The position numbers were made by a program, and so were the translations under genes. The notes under the pieces are model-generated. The model was not told the origin of the DNA, ran no database searches, and saw nothing but the letters and a program-made list of their open reading frames with translations. A stretch of 12,645 nucleotides of DNA from Tannerella sp. (GTDB taxonomy: Bacteria > Bacteroidota > Bacteroidia > Bacteroidales > Tannerellaceae): the NCBI GenBank assembly GCA_031271245.1, contig JAISWC010000196.1:1-12645 (forward strand), in the 5' to 3' direction. This document shows, piece after piece, positions 1 through 6,730 of this stretch (its first letter is position 1; every line of letters starts with the position of its first letter).

Positions 1-486
1 TACGTGATTCTGGGACATTCCGAAAGACGGGCGTATTATCACGAAACGCCGGCCATCCTGAAGACAAAAGTGGAACTGGCCCTGGCCAGTCGGCTGACGC
101 CGATTTTCTGTATCGGCGAAGTGCTGGCGGAACGCGAAGCCGGCGACCATTTCGAAGTCGTGGATGCGCAAATCAGGGAATCGCTCTTTGACTTGTCCGC
201 CGCCGATTTCCGTAAATTAGTGCTGGCTTACGAACCGGTCTGGGCTATCGGAACCGGAAAGACGGCCACGGCAGCGCAGGCGCAGGAAATGCACGCGCAT
301 ATCCGTCAGACTGTCGCGGCCAAATACGGCGCGGAAATCGCGGAGAACACCTCCATCCTTTACGGAGGCAGTTGCAATGCCGGCAATGCGAAAGAGCTGT
401 TTTCCAATCCGGATGTAGACGGCGGACTGATTGGCGGCGCTTCGCTCGGCACAGACAAATTCCTGCCGATTATAGAAGCCTTTTGA
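1..486 (+). CDS. tpiA: Triosephosphate isomerase, C-terminal part (5' end outside window)
   Basis: Cytoplasmic glycolytic enzyme that interconverts dihydroxyacetone phosphate and glyceraldehyde 3-phosphate. The reading frame is open from the first base, so the gene is cut by the window edge; 161 residues remain of a protein usually near 250. The visible part starts in the signature YVILGHSERR, which contains the electrophilic catalytic His (codon 16-18). The catalytic Glu lies in AYEPVWAIGTGKTA (codon 232-234), followed by the flexible loop 6. The phosphate-binding segments ILYGGS and GGLIGGASL follow near the C-terminus, as expected for this (beta/alpha)8 barrel. The next gene starts six bases after the TGA stop, so it heads or joins an operon with the SPOR protein and folE. 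Identity is essentially certain; only the upstream end is unknown. Confidence 0.98.
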   Translation, partial: YVILGHSERRAYYHETPAILKTKVELALASRLTPIFCIGEVLAEREAGDHFEVVDAQIRESLFDLSAADFRKLVLAYEPVWAIGTGKTATAAQAQEMHAHIRQTVAAKYGAEIAENTSILYGGSCNAGNAKELFSNPDVDGGLIGGASLGTDKFLPIIEAF

Positions 487-492
487 CCTGAA

Positions 493-972
493 ATGAAACC
501 GCAGCATTTTCTTCTGCTGTTGCTGTTCCTTTGTCATGGCGGCGGAATGTGGGCGCAAACTTCCATCTTCGACGCCCTGACAAAACCGGAACAGGGAAAG
601 GGGACGGTCACGATTTTCCAGTCGCAGGCCATCCGTGCGCTGGTGGATTCACACGCCAGCCATGTGAAAACAGAAACGGACGGCGGGAGAAGCTACATGA
701 CGGCGCCGGGTTATACGATTCAGGTGTTTACGGGAAACAATCAGCGCCGCTCCAAAGACGAAGCCTTCTCCAAAAAAAGCCAGATCGACAAAATCTACAG
801 CGACGCATCGACCCGCGTGGACTACACAGCCCCTTTCTGGAGGCTGCGCGTAGGCGATTTCCTGACTTACGAGGAAGCGCTCTGCATGATGTACAAACTG
901 ACCGGTTCGTTCCCTTCTTTCAGGAAAGAAATGAAAATCGTCAGGGAAAACGTCCGGATTTTCCTGAATTAA
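493..972 (+). CDS. Secreted SPOR-domain protein
   Basis: A 159-residue exported protein. Residues 1-21 form a signal peptide: MKPQH, then a leucine-rich core, with probable cleavage after MWA. A linker of about 50 residues follows. A SPOR fold spans roughly residues 72-152, seen as the paired motifs GYTIQVFTG and FWRLRVGDFLTYEEA with a helix between them. SPOR domains bind peptidoglycan lacking stem peptides, often at the division site, so a periplasmic cell-wall role is likely; this is family knowledge, not proven here. It lies six bases after tpiA and nine before folE, so it is almost certainly co-transcribed with both. Placement between tpiA and folE is, to my recollection, common in Bacteroidales. 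No lipobox is convincing, since Cys14 is preceded by FL. The specific function is unknown. Confidence 0.88.
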   Translation: MKPQHFLLLLLFLCHGGGMWAQTSIFDALTKPEQGKGTVTIFQSQAIRALVDSHASHVKTETDGGRSYMTAPGYTIQVFTGNNQRRSKDEAFSKKSQIDKIYSDASTRVDYTAPFWRLRVGDFLTYEEALCMMYKLTGSFPSFRKEMKIVRENVRIFLN

Positions 973-981
973 CCCTTCCTC

Positions 982-1563
982 ATGGAACAGAACGAAGATA
1001 CGCAGCCTGTCACCGGGGCGCTGGCCGAACACTATCGCCAGATCATCCGCCTGCTGGGAGAAGACGTCACGCGCGAAGGCCTGTTGAAAACGCCGGAACG
1101 CGTCGCAAAGTCCATGCAATACCTGTTGCGGGGCTACAGCGAGGACCCGGAAGCCGTACTTGCCTCCGCCATGTTTCAGGACGAAGACTACAAGCAAATG
1201 GTGATTGTCAGGAACATTGATTTCTTTTCCCTCTGCGAACATCACCTGCTGCCCTTTTTCGGAAAGGCGCACATCGCCTACATTCCCCGCAAGTACATTA
1301 CCGGACTGAGCAAAATCCCGCGGGTAGTAGACATTTTCGCCCGTCGCCTGCAGGTGCAGGAACGCATGACGCGGCAAATCAAGGAATGTATCCAGAAGAC
1401 GCTGAACCCGCTGGGCGTCATGGTCGTCATCGAGGCGCAGCACATGTGTATGCAGATGCGCGGCGTAGAAAAACAAAACTCGCTCACGACAACTTCCGAC
1501 TTCACCGGTTTTTTCCAGCAGACCAAAACCCGCGTGGAATTTATGAATCTGATCAAGAAATAA
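982..1563 (+). CDS. folE: GTP cyclohydrolase I (type IA)
   Basis: Converts GTP to 7,8-dihydroneopterin triphosphate, the first step to tetrahydrofolate and, through QueD, to queuosine. The 193-residue length fits the bacterial enzyme. Zinc ligands are visible as Cys85 and His88 in SLCEHHLLPFFGKAHIAYIP and Cys156 in EAQHMCM. His87 and His154 match the catalytic histidines. SKIPR (110-114), RLQVQERMT (122-130) and the C-terminal R-x-EFMNLIKK are also family hallmarks. The N-terminal helix holds EDVTREGLLKTPERVAKS, the usual start of the conserved region. The start ATG is nine bases after the SPOR stop, and there is no Shine-Dalgarno, as usual in Bacteroidota. It is the last gene of the plus-strand operon; the palindromic array begins 36 bases after its stop. 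Confidence 0.97.
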   Translation: MEQNEDTQPVTGALAEHYRQIIRLLGEDVTREGLLKTPERVAKSMQYLLRGYSEDPEAVLASAMFQDEDYKQMVIVRNIDFFSLCEHHLLPFFGKAHIAYIPRKYITGLSKIPRVVDIFARRLQVQERMTRQIKECIQKTLNPLGVMVVIEAQHMCMQMRGVEKQNSLTTTSDFTGFFQQTKTRVEFMNLIKK

Positions 1564-1598
1564 ACGGAGAGTACTCCGGTCATTACAGGTTATTGCAG

Positions 1599-1711
1599 GT
1601 GGATGGAATGTCCATCCACACGCGGATGGGGTATCCATCTGCAGGCGGATGGAGCGTCCATCCACACGCGGATGGAGTGTCTATCCGCAGGCGGATAGAC
1701 ACTCCATCCAA
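1599..1711. repeat. Five tandem 23-bp palindromic units between convergent genes
   Basis: Units start at 1599, 1622, 1645, 1668 and 1691, an exact 23-bp period. Each unit is a 9-bp left arm, a 3-bp centre and a 9-bp right arm, followed by a 2-bp spacer that alternates AC, AG, AC, AG. Unit 1 is a perfect palindrome with arm GTGGATGGA around ATG; units 2 to 5 carry one to three departures. Units 4 and 5 together make a longer inverted repeat: 1670-1688 (GGATGGAGTGTCTATCCGC) is the exact reverse complement of 1691-1709, with only AG between. The array fills most of the gap between folE and the convergent DUF4469 gene. A bidirectional terminator or mRNA 3'-end stabiliser is the simplest role, but there is no flanking T-tract. 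Short frames through it are artefacts. Confidence 0.9.
1670..1709. terminator. Candidate hairpin/cruciform between folE and the convergent operon
   Basis: Arms of 19 bp are perfectly complementary (1670-1688 with 1691-1709), and the two-base AG between them would open to a tetraloop. It lies about 107 bases past the folE stop and about 26 past the stop of the minus-strand gene, so it could end transcription from both sides. There is no U-run on either strand, so factor-independent termination is uncertain. It may instead protect 3' ends. Confidence 0.45.
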
Positions 1712-1734
1712 AATTATGCAGATGTCCCCCGCTG

Positions 1735-2454
1735 TCAGACAAGGGTCAGATCCTGCGCAAAGACCGCTTCGCGCGGCGCCTTCAACTGACGGCCGGACGA
1801 AAACTGCGTCACTACCTTGAGCCGGTATATGCCCGCATCCAGTTCGACGGGAATCAGCAGCAGCAGTTTGCTGGGGCTGTTGGTGACGATCAGGTCTGCA
1901 TCCAGCTTGTAGGGCGGCAGGTTGCCGTCGACGCTTTCCAGCCAGACGCCTACCGACGGGTCCTCGCCCGTCACCTTGATGTACGTCCCTTCCACCTCGG
2001 CGTTGCGGCCGCGGGTCAGCGTGCCGTCGGCCAACCGGGTCTGCATGTTGACGACCGAAAAGATGTGCATCACGTCGGGCATTTCGCCCAGTATCTCCAC
2101 TTCCGTATTGGCCAGTTCCCTGCGTATCTCCACGCCCTGGGTGGCGGATACGTACACGCTGTTTTTCGCCGGGTCGAACTTTTTGCCGTGGAAGATGCCG
2201 GTGATGATAGCCCGCAGGTATACCAGTCCGGTGTCTACATTCCATCCGCGTGCAGCAAAACGGGCGGCGATGCGGTTATAGCGCGTCACTACGTCTTCCA
2301 CCGTCTCGCGTTTCAGTTCGATACCTTCTTCCATCAGCGCGTCAATCAGCCCCGGCTTGTTGATTTTTCCCATTGGCGACACGACGGCGCTGTAGTCGTT
2401 CGGATCAGGAGTCAGCAAATTCTTCCTGAGCCATGCTTTCAATAAATTCTTCAT
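1735..2454 (-). CDS. HU-like DNA-binding protein with DUF4469-type Ig-like C-terminus
   Basis: A 239-residue protein of a family I know mainly from Bacteroidota. Residues 1-115 resemble an extended HU/IHF-like domain: KAWLRKNLL, a helix INKPGLIDALMEEGIELKRETVEDVV, then GWNVDTGLVYLRA and KNSVYVSATQGVEIRREL, where the second basic segment would be the DNA-binding arm. Residues about 125-235 are beta-rich, with VEGTYIKVTGEDPSVGVWLE and GIYRLKVVTQFSSG, matching the DUF4469-type Ig-like fold. No signal peptide or membrane segment is seen, so it should be cytoplasmic. It starts four bases after the isomerase stop and is the last gene of the GH16 operon, which is an odd partner for carbohydrate enzymes. 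Its role is unknown; DNA binding is inferred from the domain only. Confidence 0.82.
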   Translation of the reverse strand: MKNLLKAWLRKNLLTPDPNDYSAVVSPMGKINKPGLIDALMEEGIELKRETVEDVVTRYNRIAARFAARGWNVDTGLVYLRAIITGIFHGKKFDPAKNSVYVSATQGVEIRRELANTEVEILGEMPDVMHIFSVVNMQTRLADGTLTRGRNAEVEGTYIKVTGEDPSVGVWLESVDGNLPPYKLDADLIVTNSPSKLLLLIPVELDAGIYRLKVVTQFSSGRQLKAPREAVFAQDLTLV

Positions 2455-2458
2455 ATCC

Positions 2459-3418
2459 TCAAAAGTTATTTTTGTTTATATTTCCATCTTCACCCCTGTT
2501 CCAGTTTGTCAGGACGGCTTTTACCTTGCCGAGCTGCGCTTCCACCATGTTGTACTCGTTTTTGCCCGAGTGATGTTCCACGCTGTAGTAGCCCGTGTAG
2601 CCGGCGTCGCGCAGGACGGCCAGCCGCCGGTAAAGGTTCGGGTCTTCGCAAACATTCCACGGGATATGCGTGTGCGCCACGTAGGGTGCGGCGGCCTTTT
2701 CGGCGGCAAGGATTTCTTCGGGCGTGCCGTACCAGCCGCCGAAGTGCATGCAAATCGCAAATCCGGGATGTGCGACGGCCTTGATCAGTTTCTCCATGTG
2801 CACCCAGCAGCGTTCGGGTCCCCAGTGCACTTCGGCGCCGGTACGGAATCCGTGGTCGTGGGCATATTGCGCCAGTTCGCGGTAGCGGCGGACGATAAAG
2901 TCAAATTCCCTGTCCGTCCAGCCGTCGATCTCCTTGCTGTCCTTCCGTCTGCTCGCCCCGGCATCGAAGCGCACGAAACCTACGCCCCACCGCCGGGCGA
3001 TTTGCAGGTAACGGTCCTGCATGGCGCGGTGTTTGGCGGCGTCTTCGCCTTCGGCCTCTATGATGGTCGTTCCGTCCACCGCGATGTTCGGCACGACTAA
3101 CTGGCGGTCTTCGAGGGCGGTGTGCACCTTGTCGACGAAGTCATCGTCCGTCGAAGTAATCATGCCGTTCCACAGGTCGGCTGCATTCAGGCCGTAGCGG
3201 TACTTGCAGGTCTCGAAGAAATGAAAGATGTCCATCATCCCCGCGCCGACCAGTCCGTGGAACGAATAGGAGAGCATGGAGATACGGAAGGGTTTGAAGG
3301 CGTCCCGGTTTACGGGAGGCGCCGCCGCCGTCATGGCGGCCAGTGTGCCGGCGGGCGTTGCGGCCATTGCAGCGCTGCCTATCGCCAGATTGCGAAAAAA
3401 ATCACGTCTTGTAGTCAT
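2459..3418 (-). CDS. Tat-exported xylose-isomerase-like TIM-barrel protein (sugar phosphate isomerase/epimerase family)
   Basis: A 319-residue protein. ATG at 3418 is chosen because it places a twin-arginine signal, MTTRRDFFRNLAIGSAAMAATPAG, at the N-terminus; an upstream extension would bury it. The mature part matches the AP endonuclease 2/xylose-isomerase-like barrel. The strand FRISMLSYSF is near residue 44. Candidate metal ligands are Glu196 (AEVHWG), His225 (CMHFGG), His251 (HTHIPW) and Glu281 (SVEHHSG). Family members isomerise or epimerise free or keto sugars and inositols; the substrate cannot be read here. It sits 22 bases after the oxidoreductase gene and four before the HU-like gene, in one operon. 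Paired Tat signals on this protein and its neighbour suggest both fold in the cytoplasm and act in the periplasm or at the membrane. The family call is good; the reaction is unknown. Confidence 0.85.
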   Translation of the reverse strand: MTTRRDFFRNLAIGSAAMAATPAGTLAAMTAAAPPVNRDAFKPFRISMLSYSFHGLVGAGMMDIFHFFETCKYRYGLNAADLWNGMITSTDDDFVDKVHTALEDRQLVVPNIAVDGTTIIEAEGEDAAKHRAMQDRYLQIARRWGVGFVRFDAGASRRKDSKEIDGWTDREFDFIVRRYRELAQYAHDHGFRTGAEVHWGPERCWVHMEKLIKAVAHPGFAICMHFGGWYGTPEEILAAEKAAAPYVAHTHIPWNVCEDPNLYRRLAVLRDAGYTGYYSVEHHSGKNEYNMVEAQLGKVKAVLTNWNRGEDGNINKNNF

Positions 3419-3440
3419 ATTGTATCTGTTTTTAAATGTT

Positions 3441-4997
3441 TCATATTTCCCAGCCTTTGCGCACCTTGCGTGCAAGCAGTTTGTCGGCCTCTTCGTCGTT
3501 GGTGACGGTGCGCGTCCGGGGATCGTAGATCAACTTTTTGCCGTTGCTCATCAGCGAGACGGAGCCGAGGTTGAAGGTCTCATTCACTTCTTTGGCGTTC
3601 TCGAACGAGGCCGCGCCTTTGCCTTTCCCGCGACATCCGTCAATCCAGTTCCGCAACCAGCGGACGGTACCGTCCGGCAGGGTCTCGTTGGGATTTTCAA
3701 CCACAGGTTCGCCTTTTATGTGCGCAAACTGTGAAGCGCGCTCCCCCAGCAATCTGGGGTTGGTACCTTGAAAGTCGCAGACAATGGCGCCCCGGTCTCC
3801 CACGAACATCATGCCTTCAATCGGGAGGTCGTCGCCGTCGTAACCTTCCGGTGTTTGGGGTTTCATTCCGCCGTCGTGCCACTGGAGGATGATTTTTTCC
3901 GGACGATCCTTGTAGGGTACCTCAAAACGGTAAGCGGCGGCCATCGGATAGGAATAGTCGTTCACAATGGTGGACGGCACGTTGTTTTTCAGTCCGACGA
4001 CCCGCGAAAAGCGCGTGGCGGCCGAGACGGCCGAGTCCAGGTTCAGGGCGCGGAAGACCGGCCAGAGGCTGTAATAGCCCATGTCGGCAATCGACCCGCC
4101 TCCAAATTCGTACCAGCCGCGGAAACAGCAGTGCGTGTATTCAAAATGATAGTCGCGCATCTCGGCAGGCCCCAGCCAGAGGTCCCAGTTCAGCCCTTCG
4201 GGTACGGGTTCCTTTCCGGCGGGAATCACCGGATACTGCGGCCACACCGGGCGGTTGCTCCAGTTGTGTATTTCCCGCAACCGGCCTATCGCGCCCGCTT
4301 CAATCCATTTTTTGATCTGATCGATGTATTTCCCGTCGCCCATGGAATTGTATGCCAGCATGTAAGTCGAAAACGGGGAGGCTTTGGCCGTATCGACCAC
4401 TTTCATTGCTTCGGCCATTTTGTTGCCCAGCGGCTTGTGCATGATGACGTGCTTCCCTCTTTTCAGGCAGTCGATGGCCTGGAAAGCATGGTGGTGATCG
4501 GGCGACATGATTTTGACGGCGTCCACGTCCTTCAGCGTTTCCAGCAGTTCGCGGCAGTCTTCGGCAGCGGCCACCGTGCCTTTATATCCGGGACGGTTCT
4601 TGCGGTAGTATGTTTCTATCACTTCCTTCATAATGTTGCGTCCTCCGGGGATGCCTTTGATGCCCTCTTTCCATGCCGGCTCGTCCATCAGTTTGCGCAG
4701 GCTGTTGCGCAGGCCGTATTCGCTCCAGTGGACATAGTTATAGCTTTCCCGGTTCGGGTCGGCCACGCCCACGATGTCGATGACCGGCGATTTCAGCAGT
4801 GTGCCCAGTTCCTCAAGACCCTGCGAGCCGCAGCCGATGTGCAGCAGGCGGATTCGGTCGCTCGGCGCAACCTGTCCCTGTTTCCCTGCGGCAAATACAT
4901 GGGACGGAATCACCGTGAAAGCCCCGATTGCCGCCGCACCGGTCGAGAGAAAACTCCGCCGGTTCATTTTTGTTGTACTCTTTGTTTCTTTTTCCAT
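3441..4997 (-). CDS. Tat-exported Gfo/Idh/MocA family oxidoreductase
   Basis: An NAD(P)-dependent sugar or inositol dehydrogenase-type protein of 518 residues. ATG at 4997 is preferred over an in-frame TTG two codons upstream; a second ATG at 4967 would start directly at the Tat signal MNRRSFLSTGAAAIGAF. The Rossmann domain follows residue 48, with dinucleotide loop LLHIGCGSQG (51-60) and acidic strand end GVADPN. The usual EKP motif appears as HKP (187-189, VIMHKPLGNK), keeping the lysine but not the glutamate. The C-terminal substrate domain includes EIHNWSNRPVWPQ and FGGGSIADMGYYSLW, typical of the large Bacteroidota subfamily. Spacing is 23 bases after GH16 and 22 before the isomerase. 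Several relatives use tightly bound cofactor for redox-neutral sugar chemistry, which would suit a Tat substrate, but that is inference. Confidence 0.9.
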   Translation of the reverse strand: MEKETKSTTKMNRRSFLSTGAAAIGAFTVIPSHVFAAGKQGQVAPSDRIRLLHIGCGSQGLEELGTLLKSPVIDIVGVADPNRESYNYVHWSEYGLRNSLRKLMDEPAWKEGIKGIPGGRNIMKEVIETYYRKNRPGYKGTVAAAEDCRELLETLKDVDAVKIMSPDHHHAFQAIDCLKRGKHVIMHKPLGNKMAEAMKVVDTAKASPFSTYMLAYNSMGDGKYIDQIKKWIEAGAIGRLREIHNWSNRPVWPQYPVIPAGKEPVPEGLNWDLWLGPAEMRDYHFEYTHCCFRGWYEFGGGSIADMGYYSLWPVFRALNLDSAVSAATRFSRVVGLKNNVPSTIVNDYSYPMAAAYRFEVPYKDRPEKIILQWHDGGMKPQTPEGYDGDDLPIEGMMFVGDRGAIVCDFQGTNPRLLGERASQFAHIKGEPVVENPNETLPDGTVRWLRNWIDGCRGKGKGAASFENAKEVNETFNLGSVSLMSNGKKLIYDPRTRTVTNDEEADKLLARKVRKGWEI

Positions 4998-5020
4998 ATT
5001 CAATCCATTAATTTACGTGG

Positions 5021-5803
5021 TTATTTTTTGTAAAACCGCACCCAGTCTATCTTCATTTCCACAGGCAAGTCCTCCGGATTCACCTTTCCAACCCACGAGC
5101 CACCCAGTTGCATGTCCAGCAACAGGTAATACTCGCGGTCGAAGGGGAATTGTCCTTCCTTATCCGTTTCTATCCGTGGATACGTGAATGTATGTATTCC
5201 GTTGATAAAGAAAGACAGACTGTCTTCATGCAGCTCCACTGCATATACATTATAGCCGTCCGGATTGATCCTGCCGGTAGCGCCTTGGGGCGGTTCCTTG
5301 ATTTTCAGCACATGCGTATAATGGGAATGAACCGTTTGATGGGCTATATCCTCACCGTTCAGCCGCTCCATGATATCAATCTCGCCGGTGGCAGGCCAGG
5401 CACTGTTGTCAAACGGCAACAGCCAGAAAGCAGGCCATGCGCCTGTAGCCGCACCCAGTTTTGCCCGTATTTCGAGCCGGCCGCGACCAAAGCCCACCTT
5501 GTCCTTCGTATAGAGGCCTCCCGTAAGATATGTCGCCGTGTCCGCGGGCAGGTATTCATTGCGCAAGCCGCGCAAAACCAACTGTCCGCCGGTCACCTGA
5601 TAGCACGAATCATAGTCGGACATGTAATTGTTCCAGTCCCAGATGCCCCGCGGAATCTTGCTCCAGCGGGAAACGTCGACTGTATTGCCGTCAAAATTTT
5701 CTTCCCAGACCAGTCGCCACTCGACAGCCGGCGATTCACTCTGCGCAATGCCCGGCAGCACCATCATGCCGGATAAAAGAGAAATAGCTAAAAACCTTTT
5801 CAT
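5021..5803 (-). CDS. Secreted glycoside hydrolase family 16 protein
   Basis: A 260-residue exported endo-acting beta-glycan hydrolase or transglycosylase. ATG at 5803 gives a clean signal peptide, MKRFLAISLLSGMMVLPGIAQ; ATG at 5815 adds only four residues. The jelly-roll GH16 domain fills the rest, starting at WRLVWEENFDG. The catalytic signature ExDxxE is GEIDIMERLNGE, giving Glu141 as nucleophile, Asp143 as helper and Glu146 as acid/base. GAWPAFWLLP upstream and the C-terminal strand EMKIDWVRFYKK are also typical. GH16 members cleave beta-1,3- or mixed-linkage glucans, porphyran, agarose or carrageenan; a laminarinase-like target is plausible but unproven. No carbohydrate-binding module or lipobox is present. 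It is the first gene of the minus-strand operon, with promoter about 40 bases upstream. Confidence 0.92.
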   Translation of the reverse strand: MKRFLAISLLSGMMVLPGIAQSESPAVEWRLVWEENFDGNTVDVSRWSKIPRGIWDWNNYMSDYDSCYQVTGGQLVLRGLRNEYLPADTATYLTGGLYTKDKVGFGRGRLEIRAKLGAATGAWPAFWLLPFDNSAWPATGEIDIMERLNGEDIAHQTVHSHYTHVLKIKEPPQGATGRINPDGYNVYAVELHEDSLSFFINGIHTFTYPRIETDKEGQFPFDREYYLLLDMQLGGSWVGKVNPEDLPVEMKIDWVRFYKK

Positions 5804-5849
5804 AATGAGTCTCATGATGTTTGTTGTAACCAATTTTCCGCTCACGTCG

Positions 5850-5857
5850 CAAAGTTA
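5850..5857 (-). promoter_or_regulatory. Promoter -7 box for the GH16 operon
   Basis: On the minus strand this reads TAACTTTG, matching the Bacteroidota -7 consensus TAnnTTTG. It lies 46 bases upstream of the GH16 ATG. A weak -33 element (ATTG on the minus strand) is at 5877-5880, 19 bases away. The next 60 bases are AT-rich and hold a palindrome at 5879-5894. Confidence 0.65.
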
Positions 5858-5878
5858 GCATTTTTTGTTTGAAACGCA

Positions 5879-5894
5879 ATACTGTATATAGTAT
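5879..5894. promoter_or_regulatory. Candidate operator upstream of the GH16 promoter
   Basis: A near-palindrome with arms ATACT (5879-5883) and AGTAT (5890-5894) covers and extends upstream of the -33 position of the GH16 promoter. The heptamer TGTATAT also recurs at 5883-5889 and 5900-5906, a 17-base spacing. Either pattern could bind a regulator of the operon. AT-rich sequence makes chance palindromes common, so confidence is low. Confidence 0.3.
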
Positions 5895-6092
5895 AACCTT
5901 GTATATGAAACCGAAAATTCTTCATTGAACTTAATTCATATCGGCACAGCATTGACGGACAGCCGCAGATACGGCGTCACCTTGATATTCAGATTCGTTG
6001 TGCCGGATATTTTTTTTGAACTGGAAATCGATGCAGTCAAATGCACCCCATCTGTCTGTGCTTTGGTTAAAAATTGAATATTCAAAAACGGA

Positions 6093-6115
6093 GTAACGGA
6101 TATTCGTTACCTTTG
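6093..6115 (+). promoter_or_regulatory. Promoter of the lipoprotein gene with an overlapping palindrome
   Basis: The -7 box TACCTTTG is at 6108-6115, 20 bases before the ATG at 6136. No good TTTG is found at -33. The perfect arms GTAACG (6093-6098) and CGTTAC (6105-6110), six bases apart, overlap the first three bases of the -7 box, so a bound repressor would block polymerase. Confidence 0.65.
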
Positions 6116-6135
6116 CGTTCAAATTTTCATAACAG

Positions 6136-6726
6136 ATGACAATAATGAAAACGAAGATATGCCTTTTGATAATGGTATTAAGCGCTGTTTTCGTTTCCTC
6201 GTGCAACGACAACGTGAGGTCGTATGCGGAAATGAAACGGGATGAACAAAGGGCGATTGACCGCCTGATCGCTACCGAAGGGTTTGAGATACTGAAAAAA
6301 TATCCGGCAGACAGCGTTTTTGGCGAAAAGCAGTTTGTGGTGCTGGATAACGGCGTTTACCTGAATGTGATCGATTCCGGAAACGGAAACCGGGCGAAAC
6401 TTTACAGCACAACGATTCTGATGCGCTGTAGCGGACGGTATATTTTTGAAGCGGATACGGGTTCGTTTTCCATCTTCTACAACAGCACTTTTCCCATCGA
6501 ATTTATCTATGGCTATGCATCGAATGTCATTGCCCTGGCTGCCACGTCGAGCGGTTCGGCCGAATGGTATCTTCTAAGCCTGGGCCTGGAGTCCATACTG
6601 GGATATGTAGGCGAAAATGCCGAGGTTAAACTGATTGTTCCCTTTGAATACGGCAGTACGTATCAAAAGGAGAACAGCCGCGGCGCACCGCTTTATTTTG
6701 ACAGGGTCAAATTCATGTTCTACTGA
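6136..6726 (+). CDS. DUF4827-like lipoprotein
   Basis: A 196-residue predicted lipoprotein. The signal peptide MTIMKTKICLLIMVLSAVF ends in a lipobox VSSC, with Cys23 as the lipidated residue. ATG at 6145 (MKTK) is an equally good start, since the two are only three codons apart. The stretch RSYAEMKRDEQRAIDRLIATEGFEIL, given as two parts RSYAEMKRDEQRAID and RLIATEGFEIL, and the later QFVVLDNGVYLNVIDSGNG resemble DUF4827 proteins of Bacteroidales, whose fold is FKBP-like. Peptidyl-prolyl isomerase activity should not be assumed. The protein should sit in the periplasm or outer membrane. It has its own promoter, and its stop is four bases from the stop of the convergent DUF3256-like gene. The family assignment comes from memory of conserved motifs. 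Confidence 0.75.
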   Translation: MTIMKTKICLLIMVLSAVFVSSCNDNVRSYAEMKRDEQRAIDRLIATEGFEILKKYPADSVFGEKQFVVLDNGVYLNVIDSGNGNRAKLYSTTILMRCSGRYIFEADTGSFSIFYNSTFPIEFIYGYASNVIALAATSSGSAEWYLLSLGLESILGYVGENAEVKLIVPFEYGSTYQKENSRGAPLYFDRVKFMFY

Positions 6727-6730
6727 GTTA

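Noticed and set aside
1599..1711. Insertion-sequence end or miniature transposable element
   Set aside because: No target-site duplication or transposase remnant is seen, and the exact period fits tandem duplication better.
1386..1820. Plus-strand frame through the end of folE and the palindromic array
   Set aside because: It overlaps folE out of frame, and its low-complexity Ser-Ile-His-Arg sequence simply translates the 23-bp repeat.
1583..2245. Minus-strand frame through the array and the DUF4469 gene
   Set aside because: It shares DNA with a well-supported gene in another frame and has no family signature.
3768..5033. A 421-codon plus-strand frame
   Set aside because: Fully antisense to the Gfo/Idh/MocA gene, whose motifs are unmistakable; long antisense frames are common in GC-rich codons.
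5931..6212. A 93-codon minus-strand frame in the GH16/lipoprotein gap
   Set aside because: It begins inside the lipoprotein gene on the other strand, has no family features and lacks a promoter; the gap looks regulatory.
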